Positions 34,798-43,367 of a stretch of DNA of 64,000 nt are shown piece after piece (the first letter of the stretch is position 1; every line of letters begins with the position of its first letter). Both the position numbers and the translations under genes were made by a program. Source of the DNA: DATKUC01 sp964577375 (GTDB lineage Bacteria > Spirochaetota > Spirochaetia > DSM-27196 > DATKUC01). The stretch covers positions 16,218 through 80,217 of the forward strand of contig CAZNYW010000013.1 of NCBI GenBank assembly GCA_964577375.1, read 5' to 3'. The notes beneath the pieces are model-generated. The model had not been told where the DNA came from, made no database searches, and saw nothing but the letters and a program-made list of their open reading frames with translations.

Positions 34798-34826
34798 GCT
34801 ATACCTTCCAATGATCGAATTGTCAA
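34798..34826 (-). promoter_or_regulatory. Sigma70 promoter of the sugar-modification operon
   Basis: On the minus strand, TTGACA (34826-34821), 17-bp spacer, TATAGC (34803-34798). The octamer TTCGATCA lies in the spacer (34819-34812) and again 31 bp upstream (34850-34843), about three helical turns apart, suggesting a regulator site. Confidence 0.65.
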
Positions 34827-34876
34827 TGCTCTGCGCCCTAATTGATCGAAACAATCACTATTGTGTTTATTTTTAC

Positions 34877-34895
34877 TTGACAACTTAGATTGACA
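34877..34895 (+). promoter_or_regulatory. Paired TTGACA boxes upstream of the sugar ABC operon
   Basis: TTGACA occurs at 34877-34882 and 34890-34895, 13 bp apart, in an A+T-rich patch about 110 bp before the binding-protein gene. Either could serve as a -35 box; candidate -10 boxes (GTAAGA, GGATAT) are poor, so an activator may be needed. Confidence 0.35.
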
Positions 34896-34996
34896 TTACG
34901 TAAGATTTCACAGGATATGGGGGCAATCGTTGCGCATCCGCAAGAGGGACGCGGACGACTGGCATCGGCACTGCCAATAACAAAGGAGAGGCGATT

Positions 34997-36304
34997 ATGC
35001 GAAAGGGGCTTCCTCTATTGGTCTGCATGGTGGTTGCGGGCCTTCTCTTGTCGGCTGCGACCGGCTTTGCCGGGGGCACGAAGGAACAGAGCTCTGCGGC
35101 TCAGAAACCGGTTAGCCTGACCTTCTGGCACAACTACGGAACCGAAATCAATGCCACGACGACCGAGGCGCTTGTGCAGGCGTATGCGTCGGTCAATCCG
35201 AACGTCAAAATCAATCTGGTAAGTCAGCCCGCGGACAACTATTTCGCCCTGCTTCAGTCCGCAGCCGTTTCAAAGACCGGACCCGACCTCATCGTGATGT
35301 GGACCGGCCTCTTCGCGCTGAAGTACAAAGATTATCTCACCCAGCTCGACAAGTTCATCCCGCTCTCCGACCTGAAGGAGCTGAAGGGTATCGAGTGGAG
35401 CTCCGACGGATTCGATCCGGCCAACGGCGTTCTCGTCGCCCCTCTCGAGGACCAGTTCTATATTGGCTTCTACAATAAAGCGCTTTTCAAGAAGGCGGGC
35501 ATAACCCAGTTTCCACGTGACTGGAATGAGTTCTTCGCGGCATGCCAGAAGCTGAAGGATGCCGGCATCACGCCGCTCATCTACGGAAACGGCGGTCAGA
35601 ACCTCGGCGCGGCCTTCTACCCCTGGTACGACTACAGCTACATGATGATCGGCGCCTATCCGCTCGATAAGTGGAAGGGTTTCTACGACGGAGCCATTCC
35701 CTACACGTCGCCTACGATCGTCGATCAGATGAACAAGTGGGTCAGCCTGCACGAGAAGGGCTATACCAATAGCGATGTGATCACCACGACGAACGTTGTC
35801 GACAAGTTCATTCACGGCCAGGCGGCCATGATAATGGACGGAACATGGGACACCAAGACCTACGAAGAGCCGATGGGCGACAACGTCGCCGCGTTTGTGC
35901 CGCCGTTCTCCAATGATCCTATAAAGGGCGTCGTGGAGTATGCAGGCGACGGGTATTCAATCACGACCTACTCGCAGCATCAGAAGGAGGCCGCCGATTT
36001 CATCAAGTTCATGATCTCGGCAGACGGCCAGAAGACCATCGACAAAGCGGGCCTCATTCCCGACAGAAAGGGTTTCACGACCTCGGATCCGATCAATCAG
36101 TCGATGCTCGACTTTGCGAACAAGCAGGGTTTCACCCGCTACCCGATGATCGACAACGTCATCCAGGGGAACGTGGTGAACACCGGATCGCAGGTGCTCG
36201 ATGCGGCACTTGCCGGACAGACAACCGTGACCGACGCGCTCAAGAAGATGCAGGATACCTTCATGCAGCTTCCGGCCGATCAGCGGTCATCAACGTACAA
36301 GTAG
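34997..36304 (+). CDS. Sugar ABC transporter substrate-binding protein
   Basis: 435 residues. The signal peptide (LLVCMVVAGLLLSAATGFA) is followed by GGTKEQSSAAQK, the mature end typical of spirochaete binding proteins. The family 1 solute-binding fold shows VSLTFWHNYGTEINATTTEA, GPDLIVMWTGLFALKYKDYL, FYIGFYNKALFKKAGITQFP and GQAAMIMDGTWDTKTYEEPM. It binds an oligosaccharide in the periplasm. GGAGAGG lies 6 bases before the ATG. It is followed by two permease genes, with a hairpin between, and no ATPase. Confidence 0.95.
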   Translation: MRKGLPLLVCMVVAGLLLSAATGFAGGTKEQSSAAQKPVSLTFWHNYGTEINATTTEALVQAYASVNPNVKINLVSQPADNYFALLQSAAVSKTGPDLIVMWTGLFALKYKDYLTQLDKFIPLSDLKELKGIEWSSDGFDPANGVLVAPLEDQFYIGFYNKALFKKAGITQFPRDWNEFFAACQKLKDAGITPLIYGNGGQNLGAAFYPWYDYSYMMIGAYPLDKWKGFYDGAIPYTSPTIVDQMNKWVSLHEKGYTNSDVITTTNVVDKFIHGQAAMIMDGTWDTKTYEEPMGDNVAAFVPPFSNDPIKGVVEYAGDGYSITTYSQHQKEAADFIKFMISADGQKTIDKAGLIPDRKGFTTSDPINQSMLDFANKQGFTRYPMIDNVIQGNVVNTGSQVLDAALAGQTTVTDALKKMQDTFMQLPADQRSSTYK

Positions 36305-36311
36305 GGACTAT

Positions 36312-36343
36312 GCGGGTATCCGTACAATCGTCCGGATACCCGC
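36312..36343 (+). terminator. Hairpin between binding-protein and permease genes
   Basis: GCGGGTATCCG (36312-36322) and CGGATACCCGC (36333-36343) are perfect 11-bp arms with a 10-base loop, 8 bp after the stop of the binding-protein gene. No T run follows. Such stems often stabilise the binding-protein mRNA and damp transcription into the permeases, giving excess binding protein. Confidence 0.7.
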
Positions 36344-36415
36344 TTCCACGAACTGGTATTCTTCTTTTGAACATGATTTGATACTCTCAACCAATCAATC
36401 GAGCGGACGGAGCAC

Positions 36416-37300
36416 ATGCGAATAGCAGGCCGGAACCCCATGTCTCACCGTCACGTCGCAGGGATAGTCTTTACGCTTCCACTGCTTGTCGTGTGGTTCC
36501 TTCTCCTCATACTGCCGATCGGACAGACGATCTACCACAGCCTCACCGAATGGAACGGGATCAAATCGTCCTGGATCGGGCTCACCACCTACAAGAATCT
36601 TCTGGGCGACGAAACCTTCTGGCGCGTTCTCGCGAACAACGGCATCCTGCTGCTCTCGGTCCCGTTCGCCGTGCTCATTCCGCTGATCATCGCCTTCCTG
36701 CTCAATGAAAAGGTGCCCGGCTGGCGAGTGTTCAGGACGATCTTCTTCCTTCCGGCGACCGTCTCCTGGGTCGTCATCGGTATGGTCTCCATGCAGTTCT
36801 TCATCGGCGAAGGCGTGCTCAACAACATTCTCAAGACCATTGGGCTCGGGGCGCTGCATCAGAACATGCTCGCAAGCGCGAACCAGGCGATCATTCCCCT
36901 TGCGCTCACCTTCGTCTACTCGCAGGTGGGGCCCAATACGCTCATCCTCCTCACCGGCATGGCGACCATCAGCCCGGAGATCTACGGCGCCGCGAAAATC
37001 GAGGGCGCCGGCTTCTGGACGTTGATCTGGCGGATTACCGTACCGCTGCTCCGCCGCTTCATTCTCTTCTCATTGACCATCACGCTAATCGCGGCGTTTA
37101 CCGCTCTGTTCAGCCTCATCTACGTTATGACAAGCGGCGGACCGAACTACGGAACAACGACGCTCGAGTTCTTCATCTATCAGCGGGCGTTCAACCTGGG
37201 GCAGTTCGGGTATGGCGCTACGCTCGGAGTTGTACTGCTCCTGGTGATGATAATTGTAAGTGTGATTCAATTCCGGTTTGTACGATTTACAGAGGACTGA
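36416..37300 (+). CDS. Sugar ABC transporter permease, MalF type
   Basis: 294 residues with six helices. The opening is AGIVFTLPLLVVWFLLLILP, and the EAA-loop that docks the ATPase is EIYGAAKIEGAGFWTLIWRI. ITLIAAFTALFSLIYVMTSG is a further family block. It forms the inner-membrane channel with the next gene product. ATG 36416 has CGGAG 4 bases upstream; an ATG eight codons later is also possible. The gap to the next gene is 2 bp. Confidence 0.94.
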   Translation: MRIAGRNPMSHRHVAGIVFTLPLLVVWFLLLILPIGQTIYHSLTEWNGIKSSWIGLTTYKNLLGDETFWRVLANNGILLLSVPFAVLIPLIIAFLLNEKVPGWRVFRTIFFLPATVSWVVIGMVSMQFFIGEGVLNNILKTIGLGALHQNMLASANQAIIPLALTFVYSQVGPNTLILLTGMATISPEIYGAAKIEGAGFWTLIWRITVPLLRRFILFSLTITLIAAFTALFSLIYVMTSGGPNYGTTTLEFFIYQRAFNLGQFGYGATLGVVLLLVMIIVSVIQFRFVRFTED

Positions 37301-37302
37301 CC

Positions 37303-38124
37303 ATGGACTCAACGGCAGGCGCGTCGGGAAAGCGGATCTTCATCTTCTCGGTTCTTGTGCTGGTGTCGATCATCATGCTTTTCCCCTTCTACTTCATGAT
37401 AGAGCGTTCGTTCCAGGCGTCGAATCAGTTCCGGGTCCACGCGGGTGGATTCTCGCTCGTCAGCTGGCAGATCCTCTTCAAGACCCTTCCGATCTTCCGG
37501 CAGCTTATAAACAGCACCATAGTGACCCTCTGCGCGATCCTGATAATCCTCGGGGTGGGAACCAGCGCCGGGTACGCATTTTCCAAGCTCAACTATCCGG
37601 GAGCCAAAGCGGTCTTCTACCTGGTTGTGGGAAGCATGATGGTGCCGATGCAGTCGATCATCATCCCCGAGTTCGTGAACCTCGCCGGGCTCCACATGGT
37701 GAACCACCTCTACAGCGCAATCCTGGTCTACGGTGCCCTCGGAATACCATTCGGCACCTTCCTCCTCACCTCGTTCTACCGCAGCATTCCCAACGACATA
37801 ATGGATGCGGGCGTCGTGGACGGCGCAAGCTACTACGGGATCTACCGGCGCATCATGCTTCCGATGGCGACGCCGGCCCTGATTACCGTTGCGGTGCTTC
37901 AGTTCATCCAGATCTGGGACGACCTTCTTGTGGGGCTGCTCTTCCTGCAAACTCCGCAATCGCGGACCATCACCGTCGGCCTCGCGACGCTGCAGTCGTC
38001 GCACATAACCCAGATCCCGGTGCTGATGGGAGGATCGCTCATAAGCGCTCTTCCGGCGGCGTTGCTCTATCTGATCTTCCAGCGCTACATCGTGTCGGGC
38101 CTGACGCTCGGCATGACGAAGTAG
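37303..38124 (+). CDS. Sugar ABC transporter permease, MalG type
   Basis: 273 residues with six helices. FIFSVLVLVSIIMLFPFYFM is the first helix, and the EAA-loop is DIMDAGVVDGASYYGIYRRI. The end SGLTLGMTK is typical of MalG-like subunits. It pairs with the permease at 36416. AGAGGA stands upstream of ATG 37303. The operon ends here without an ATPase gene, so a shared MsmK/MalK-type ATPase elsewhere is expected. Convergent with the giant exported gene (13 bp). Confidence 0.95.
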   Translation: MDSTAGASGKRIFIFSVLVLVSIIMLFPFYFMIERSFQASNQFRVHAGGFSLVSWQILFKTLPIFRQLINSTIVTLCAILIILGVGTSAGYAFSKLNYPGAKAVFYLVVGSMMVPMQSIIIPEFVNLAGLHMVNHLYSAILVYGALGIPFGTFLLTSFYRSIPNDIMDAGVVDGASYYGIYRRIMLPMATPALITVAVLQFIQIWDDLLVGLLFLQTPQSRTITVGLATLQSSHITQIPVLMGGSLISALPAALLYLIFQRYIVSGLTLGMTK

Positions 38125-38137
38125 CGCGCAGGGACGC

Positions 38138-41100
38138 CTACTTTCCGTTCGCCCATTCGCTTCCGAAAAGCTCCATCGCTTTGGAGTCTTTCGCGGCCCG
38201 CGGAGTTCCCGCGGTCTGTGTGCCGGCGGCGCCGTCGGCAACGCTGGCGTTTTTACCGGTGAAAAGGGGATAACGCGCCGCAAGCCCCGGATCAGCCCTG
38301 CTTGCGCGTTCGAAGACGCGCCGCGCCTCCTGCTCGCTCCCGGTCTGGAAATAGGAGAATGCGAGGCTGATGAGCACGTGGGCGTTGTTCGGGTCGATCT
38401 TTTCGGCGCGTACGAGGTAGGCCCTTGCCTCGTCGTACTGCCTGCGAATGCTCAGCACGTTGGCCGCATTTATCATGGCCGGCAGGTAGTCTTCGTGCGC
38501 CAGCGCGCGCTTGAAGCGGTCGAGCGCCTGGGCGAACAGGCCGTACTGCGCGTAGAGGATTCCGAGCTGGTTTTCGGCGCCGGCGGAGGGCGACTGATCG
38601 ATTCTGGTCAGAAGCTCGGATTCGCGCGGACCGAGGGTTACCTTGCGGTAGGCATCGAGCTCCGAATTGAAAAGCGCGACCACCCTCTCTTTCGGAGGAA
38701 CCACGGCCGGCTGCGGCGCGCTAAATCCCGCGGGCGGGTAGACCGACCAGGCTTCAGCGGTGGTGAAAAAGTTCGCCGTTCCCGCCGCCTCCGCCTCCCG
38801 CCACTCCACCCCCGCGGCCTGCCATGCTTTGGTGAACCCCTCATCGGGCAGCGTGGTTTCGACCGGCATCCAGGTGGTCCCGTCGCGAAATATGAGATCG
38901 TCGGTCCCGGCGAACACCTTCGTCGCCTCCTGCCTCGACATCCCGAGGTCAAACGCCGTGAAAATGTGCCCGGGTGTCGTGATGTAGGCGGTGTTCACGC
39001 CGACAGACTCCAGAAGGCTGTTGTAGAGCACCGACAGATCGTCGCAGTCTCCGCCCTTCTGATCGAGCGTCTCTACCGGAAACCGGACGAAGTCGACCGC
39101 CGTTTCGTCCCGCGAGACCGTCGCATAGGGGCTGGTGGGGTCGACCACGTAGCGGACCCCCGAAGTGCTCACCGCCTCGAACATCCTTATCGCGGTCACG
39201 AGACTGCGGGTGAGCACATTCGTCGTTGCGTCGTCCACCATTCCGGCCACCTGACCGCTGTAGCGGAGCAGCGCCGGGTCGTTCACGAACATGAAAGAGG
39301 CAACCTTGCGGTCGTCCGTCCAGCGGATCGCGTTGCGGTTGAGAACCGAGACGGGGCGTACGATGGATTCGCTGTAGCTCTTCCCCTGCGACATGTAGCG
39401 CACGTCGAGCTCCGCGGAGTCGGTAGCTCCCCCCGCGGACGCCAGAATGGAGGGCGAAAACAGGGCGTGGATATCCGCCGAGACCTTCTGACCCACGCCG
39501 ACGGTTGTCGGTACCCCGGTGGCGGTCGGCGTCTCGGTGAGCCCCTTCACAAAGAATTGTACCGACAGGTCGCTCACCGTGGAGGCGCCTGTGTTCTGCA
39601 GCTCGAAGTGACCGAGCGGATTTCCGGCGTAGTACCGGTAGAGCGAGGGGAAGATCCCGTCGATGGTCAGATTGCGAATGATCAGGTCGGGTCCTACCGA
39701 TACGCTCGGGACCCGGACACCGTAACGGTCGAGCTTCTCGCCGGTGAACGGGTTGCGGGAAAGACCGATCGGCACGGTCATTCCGCCCGAGGGGAGGCGG
39801 AGCCGGAAATCACCGTAGGTAGGTCCGTCCGGCGTGTTCACCCGGGTCGCGATCACGTTCGCGTTTTTCCAGCTGCGGTAGAGCTCTCGCGCAGGCTCCC
39901 GGTCGAGCTTCACCACCGCCTTCTCGTCCATGAACCGGAATGAATAGCTGCGGTGGTCGATGTCGTAGGTACCTTGATCCTCCAGCGGAATGACGGCCGT
40001 ATAGAGCGCGCCGGCGGCCGGTTCGTGGCGTACTCCGTAGTGTCTCTCCGTCTCTTCCTGCAGGAGGCCCGCGACCTGTGCCGCCGCCTTTGCCTGCCGT
40101 GCGGAGTACTCCTTCTCAGTCTCGAACATATCCCTTGGGGCGAGATCCGCCTTGTCGACCGCCGCAAGGATCTTTGCAGCCATTGCATCATCGAGAAAGC
40201 GTTTCTGTCCTGCGGCGATGTTGCCGCCGAGGATCGATACTACCTGCCCGACCGGCGAGGGGCCGACGCCGCTGATCGACCAGAGCCCGAGAGCGTTCGT
40301 CTCACTTCGACCGGCGATAGCCATCCATTTGCCGTCGGTCGAGAAGGCCATGTCACTGATATTGCCCTGGTGGGGACTGAACGTGGCGGCCGTCTGCCAC
40401 CGCCCGCCGGTCAGGCCGTACGCGCGGATGTCCTTGTAGAATCCGGTGAACAGCAGGGCGGAATCCGGGGAGAACCGGACGCTCATGACCGTTCCGAGCT
40501 CGATGGCTTCGATCCTCTGTGACGGCTGGAAGGGAGCCGGCGAGAAGCTGTTTGCCGAAGATACCACGGCGGCCGCGTCGGCGGGTACTCGCCAGAGGTA
40601 GAGGCTGTCGGAATAACCTGCGGCAAGCCACCGGCCGTCGGGTGAGAAACAGAGCTGCGTAAACTCGTGTGAGAGATTGTGCTCCTCGGCCGAATAGGCA
40701 TAGATCGCGGTCAGGTGGTCCGGGTCGGTCCGGTAGAGGGTGAGACCGCGGGTCATATCACCGGTAGTGCTGATCGCAGCCAGGTGACCGTCGGGCGAGA
40801 AGCCGAGCGAGGTCACCGAAGGCACCTTCCCCGGCAGCCGGTCCACCACCTGAAAGGAGGTTCCGTTTCTCTTCCAGAGAAAGAGCTCGCCGTGAGCGTA
40901 GGAGAGCATGTGCGTGCCGTCGCGGCTCAGCGCGATGGCGCTGACCGTGCCGGAATGATCGGTTAGCACGGAGTAGGGGTCGCCGGTTCTCGGGTCCACC
41001 ACGGCGATGTCATTGTCCGTTCGATAGCCGGGGAACACCAGAAACGACTCGTCGGGCGCAAACTGCAGCACCGGTGCATGTTTGAGCGTGCCGCCCCAGT

Positions 41101-41335
41101 AGTAGGGCTGCCGGTGACGCCATAGAAGCTCCCGGTTTTCGTCCAGGACCGAAACGCTGTTGCCGCTCGTCCAGTCGGCGATCGCCGTGAAGGTGCCGAA
41201 CCGGGAAAGTTGAACGTCCACGGCCTGGTGCACAAAAGGGAAAAACCTGCTCTGTACCGCCTTGAAATCCTGCGCGTAGAGAGAGGTCGCCACCACGGCC
41301 GTCACCAGCAGCGCGACCCTGAATTGTCGAACCAC
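38138..41335 (-). CDS. Giant exported WD40-transglutaminase-TPR protein
   Basis: 1065 residues with a signal peptide (cleavage near SLYA-QDFKA). Residues about 50-360 hold WD40-like repeats (LTDHSGTVSAIALSRDG, VTSLGFSPDGHLAAIS, FTQLCFSPDGRWLAAG, ISDMAFSTDGKWMAIAG). A long strand-rich middle part follows. At 764-790 a transglutaminase-like core appears: Cys764 in GGDCDDLSVLYNSLLESVG and His790 in TTPGHIFTAFD, with MPVETT after as a candidate third residue. TPR-like repeats end it (AENQLGILYAQYGLFAQALD, PNNAHVLISLAFSYFQTGSE). It may be a periplasmic scaffold that cross-links or cleaves proteins. I know no named family with this order. Confidence 0.85.
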   Translation of the reverse strand: MVRQFRVALLVTAVVATSLYAQDFKAVQSRFFPFVHQAVDVQLSRFGTFTAIADWTSGNSVSVLDENRELLWRHRQPYYWGGTLKHAPVLQFAPDESFLVFPGYRTDNDIAVVDPRTGDPYSVLTDHSGTVSAIALSRDGTHMLSYAHGELFLWKRNGTSFQVVDRLPGKVPSVTSLGFSPDGHLAAISTTGDMTRGLTLYRTDPDHLTAIYAYSAEEHNLSHEFTQLCFSPDGRWLAAGYSDSLYLWRVPADAAAVVSSANSFSPAPFQPSQRIEAIELGTVMSVRFSPDSALLFTGFYKDIRAYGLTGGRWQTAATFSPHQGNISDMAFSTDGKWMAIAGRSETNALGLWSISGVGPSPVGQVVSILGGNIAAGQKRFLDDAMAAKILAAVDKADLAPRDMFETEKEYSARQAKAAAQVAGLLQEETERHYGVRHEPAAGALYTAVIPLEDQGTYDIDHRSYSFRFMDEKAVVKLDREPARELYRSWKNANVIATRVNTPDGPTYGDFRLRLPSGGMTVPIGLSRNPFTGEKLDRYGVRVPSVSVGPDLIIRNLTIDGIFPSLYRYYAGNPLGHFELQNTGASTVSDLSVQFFVKGLTETPTATGVPTTVGVGQKVSADIHALFSPSILASAGGATDSAELDVRYMSQGKSYSESIVRPVSVLNRNAIRWTDDRKVASFMFVNDPALLRYSGQVAGMVDDATTNVLTRSLVTAIRMFEAVSTSGVRYVVDPTSPYATVSRDETAVDFVRFPVETLDQKGGDCDDLSVLYNSLLESVGVNTAYITTPGHIFTAFDLGMSRQEATKVFAGTDDLIFRDGTTWMPVETTLPDEGFTKAWQAAGVEWREAEAAGTANFFTTAEAWSVYPPAGFSAPQPAVVPPKERVVALFNSELDAYRKVTLGPRESELLTRIDQSPSAGAENQLGILYAQYGLFAQALDRFKRALAHEDYLPAMINAANVLSIRRQYDEARAYLVRAEKIDPNNAHVLISLAFSYFQTGSEQEARRVFERASRADPGLAARYPLFTGKNASVADGAAGTQTAGTPRAAKDSKAMELFGSEWANGK

Positions 41336-41403
41336 AGCTCACCTCTTGTGCAGAAATGGTAGCACGGCAGGTCGTCGAATGCCAGTAAAAGCTGCGCCTG
41401 ACT

Positions 41404-42543
41404 TCAGGCCAGTGTTACGGGGCGGGAGTAGATGCGATAGCGCTTGTAGAGGCGTGCGCCCATGCGCTCGGCAAGTCCGGGCGTGTAGGGGTTGTCGGCA
41501 GAGGTTAGTGAGAGGTCGACCCGCCGGTATCCCTTCGCGGCTGCGCGCGTCCGCATCTCGTGAAAAAGCAGCAGAGCGACCCCGCTTCCCCAGTACTCCG
41601 GCAGCACCAGAACGCTCTTCACCGCGAGCGTGCGCGGCGGACGTCTGCGCCAGTAGAGCCCGCGTATGCGGTCCCAGGGGTAACGCAGCCCGTTCAGATG
41701 GATCAGGGTCTCATTCACATCCGGCACACCGGGAAACCAGCCGATGGTCCTGCCGTCGGCTTCGGCGAACAGCACCAGTTCCGGATCGGCGATGGCGGCG
41801 AAGGGTTCGATGAGTGACTGCACCGCCTCCCGCTCCCATGGCCGGTAGTCCGGGAGGTGAGTGGTGGAGCGATTCAACAGGTCCTGGACCACGTCGACCT
41901 CCTGCTGCCATCTGCGCGGATCAGGCGTGCGAATCGTTATCCATCCGCGTCTTCGCACCCGATCCAGCAGCCGCTCCGTCCGCAGGAACTCCGGCCCCGG
42001 GCGATCGACGTCGATCTCGTAGGCGAGTGCGTCCCCGCGAAGAGGCACAAATCCGAGGTTTTCGAGGTAGGTCGAGTAGTAGGCAGGCGTATGGCCGCAC
42101 AGCATGGCGGGCGGTTTGTCGCGCCCCTCGATGAGGACGCCATAACCGTCTTCGTAATCCAGATTGAATGGGCCCGCGAGCGTCTTCAACCCTCGTTTGC
42201 CGGCCCACAGCAGAACCCGCTCGATGAGGGCACCCGCGACTTCCGGGTCTTCGATGGACTCGAAAAAGCCGAAGATGCACTCCTGTCTTCCGCTTCTGCG
42301 GTTCAGGGCGGTATCCTCGGCGGCACAGATCGTTCCGGCCGGTACCCCGTCGCGGTAGGCAATGAAGAGCTCCGCAGTGCCCCGTTTAAAGAACGTGCCC
42401 CTCCCGGGATCGATGCGTCTTGCCCTCTCCGGAAGGAGCGGCGGAACCCAGAGCGGGTCACCGGCGTAGATCTTCCAGGGAAAGGTCAGGAACCGGCGTC
42501 TGGTGCGCCGGTCGTTCACCGCAGCAATCGTGATTTCTGCCAT
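41404..42543 (-). CDS. GNAT-like N-acetyltransferase superfamily protein
   Basis: 379 residues. It begins AEITIAAVNDRRTRRRFLTF with FPWKIYAGDPLWVPPLLPER, the hallmark of a family of uncharacterised GNAT-like proteins, and GPFNLDYEDGYGVLIEG follows. The acetyl-CoA-type block lies near the C-terminus (SVLVLPEYWGSGVALLLFHE, MRTRAAAKGYRRVDLSLTSA). The substrate is unknown. I chose ATG 42543; an ATG six codons upstream is possible, but the inverted repeat 42544-42571 lies across it. Transcribed in the same direction as msrB, 69 bp behind it. Confidence 0.75.
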   Translation of the reverse strand: MAEITIAAVNDRRTRRRFLTFPWKIYAGDPLWVPPLLPERARRIDPGRGTFFKRGTAELFIAYRDGVPAGTICAAEDTALNRRSGRQECIFGFFESIEDPEVAGALIERVLLWAGKRGLKTLAGPFNLDYEDGYGVLIEGRDKPPAMLCGHTPAYYSTYLENLGFVPLRGDALAYEIDVDRPGPEFLRTERLLDRVRRRGWITIRTPDPRRWQQEVDVVQDLLNRSTTHLPDYRPWEREAVQSLIEPFAAIADPELVLFAEADGRTIGWFPGVPDVNETLIHLNGLRYPWDRIRGLYWRRRPPRTLAVKSVLVLPEYWGSGVALLLFHEMRTRAAAKGYRRVDLSLTSADNPYTPGLAERMGARLYKRYRIYSRPVTLA

Positions 42544-42571
42544 ATGGTCCAGGTGCTGCACATTGGACCAT
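42544..42571. promoter_or_regulatory. Inverted repeat at the start of the GNAT gene
   Basis: ATGGTCCA (42544-42551) and TGGACCAT (42564-42571) are perfect 8-bp arms, centres 20 bp apart (two helical turns), touching the chosen start codon. The shape fits a dimeric repressor site; as RNA it could fold over the start. Confidence 0.5.
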
Positions 42572-42612
42572 TTACGGTCGCGCTGTCAAGACGCTGTCAG
42601 GGCCGGCGAAGA

Positions 42613-43248
42613 TCACTTGCCGGCGGTGATCAGCTTCGGCGGCGTTCCGCCGTCGGGTACGAAGATCAGAGCGTCGGAGTCGATGCAGTAGCGTTTGCCG
42701 GTCGGCGCGGGTCCGTCGTCGAAGACATGGCCAAGGTGTGACCCGCTCATGGAATCAACGACCTCGGTGCGTGTCATGAAGAGGCTCGTGTCCGTCCGCA
42801 GCAGAACCGCGTCCGCACTGATCGGCCGCGTGAAGCTCGGCCATCCGGTGCCTGAATTGAACTTGTCCTTCGAGCTGAACAGCGGCTGTCCGGTGGCTGC
42901 CGAATAGTAGGTGCCTGCTGCGTGATTGTTCCAGTACTTGCCGCTGAACGGAGCTTCAGTGCCCTGCTGGCGTAGAATATAGTACTGCTCGGGAGTCAGG
43001 CGCGCCCTCCACTCGCTGCTGCTCAGCGTCACGGGAAAGCTGTAGTTCTTCCCAATCTGCTTCGGCGTTCGCATCTGTGCGTCGCTGCCGCCGGAAGAAT
43101 CGGCGATCATTGCGCCGTTCGTGCCGGCCCGTACCGGCTCCGCACTCGCGGGGACGCCGCGAAGCGCGATCGCTGCCGTAATCCCGGCGACCACAACGGC
43201 CACCGCGACGTACGCCGTCCAGTTTCGTCTGCCGTTTGTTCTTTTCAT
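42613..43248 (-). CDS. msrB: Membrane-anchored methionine-R-sulfoxide reductase, zinc-free type
   Basis: 211 residues. MKRTNGRRNW then AYVAVAVVVAGITAAIAL is a signal anchor, so the enzyme faces the periplasm. The MsrB domain shows FPVTLSSSEWRARLTPEQYY, GTEAPFSGKYWNNHAAGTYY, DKFNSGTGWPSFTRPI and the catalytic Cys in GKRYCIDSDALIF. Where zinc-binding MsrB has two CxxC pairs this one has YYSAATGQPLF and no cysteines, so it is the metal-free form. It repairs oxidised methionine in exported proteins. Divergent from panE across 119 bp. Confidence 0.92.
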   Translation of the reverse strand: MKRTNGRRNWTAYVAVAVVVAGITAAIALRGVPASAEPVRAGTNGAMIADSSGGSDAQMRTPKQIGKNYSFPVTLSSSEWRARLTPEQYYILRQQGTEAPFSGKYWNNHAAGTYYSAATGQPLFSSKDKFNSGTGWPSFTRPISADAVLLRTDTSLFMTRTEVVDSMSGSHLGHVFDDGPAPTGKRYCIDSDALIFVPDGGTPPKLITAGK

Positions 43249-43367
43249 GCTGAAAGGATACACGCGGCAGGTCACGTGCGGGTCACGAATGGATAAAATG
43301 TTTGCCGGTCCTCGGTTTGACTCCGCCGCGGCCGGATAGTATGCTCGCCATACATCAGGGAGGTCCA

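Noticed and set aside
38378..39943. 521-codon plus-strand frame inside the giant exported gene
   Set aside because: Arg/Gly/His-rich translation without family motifs; antisense shadow.
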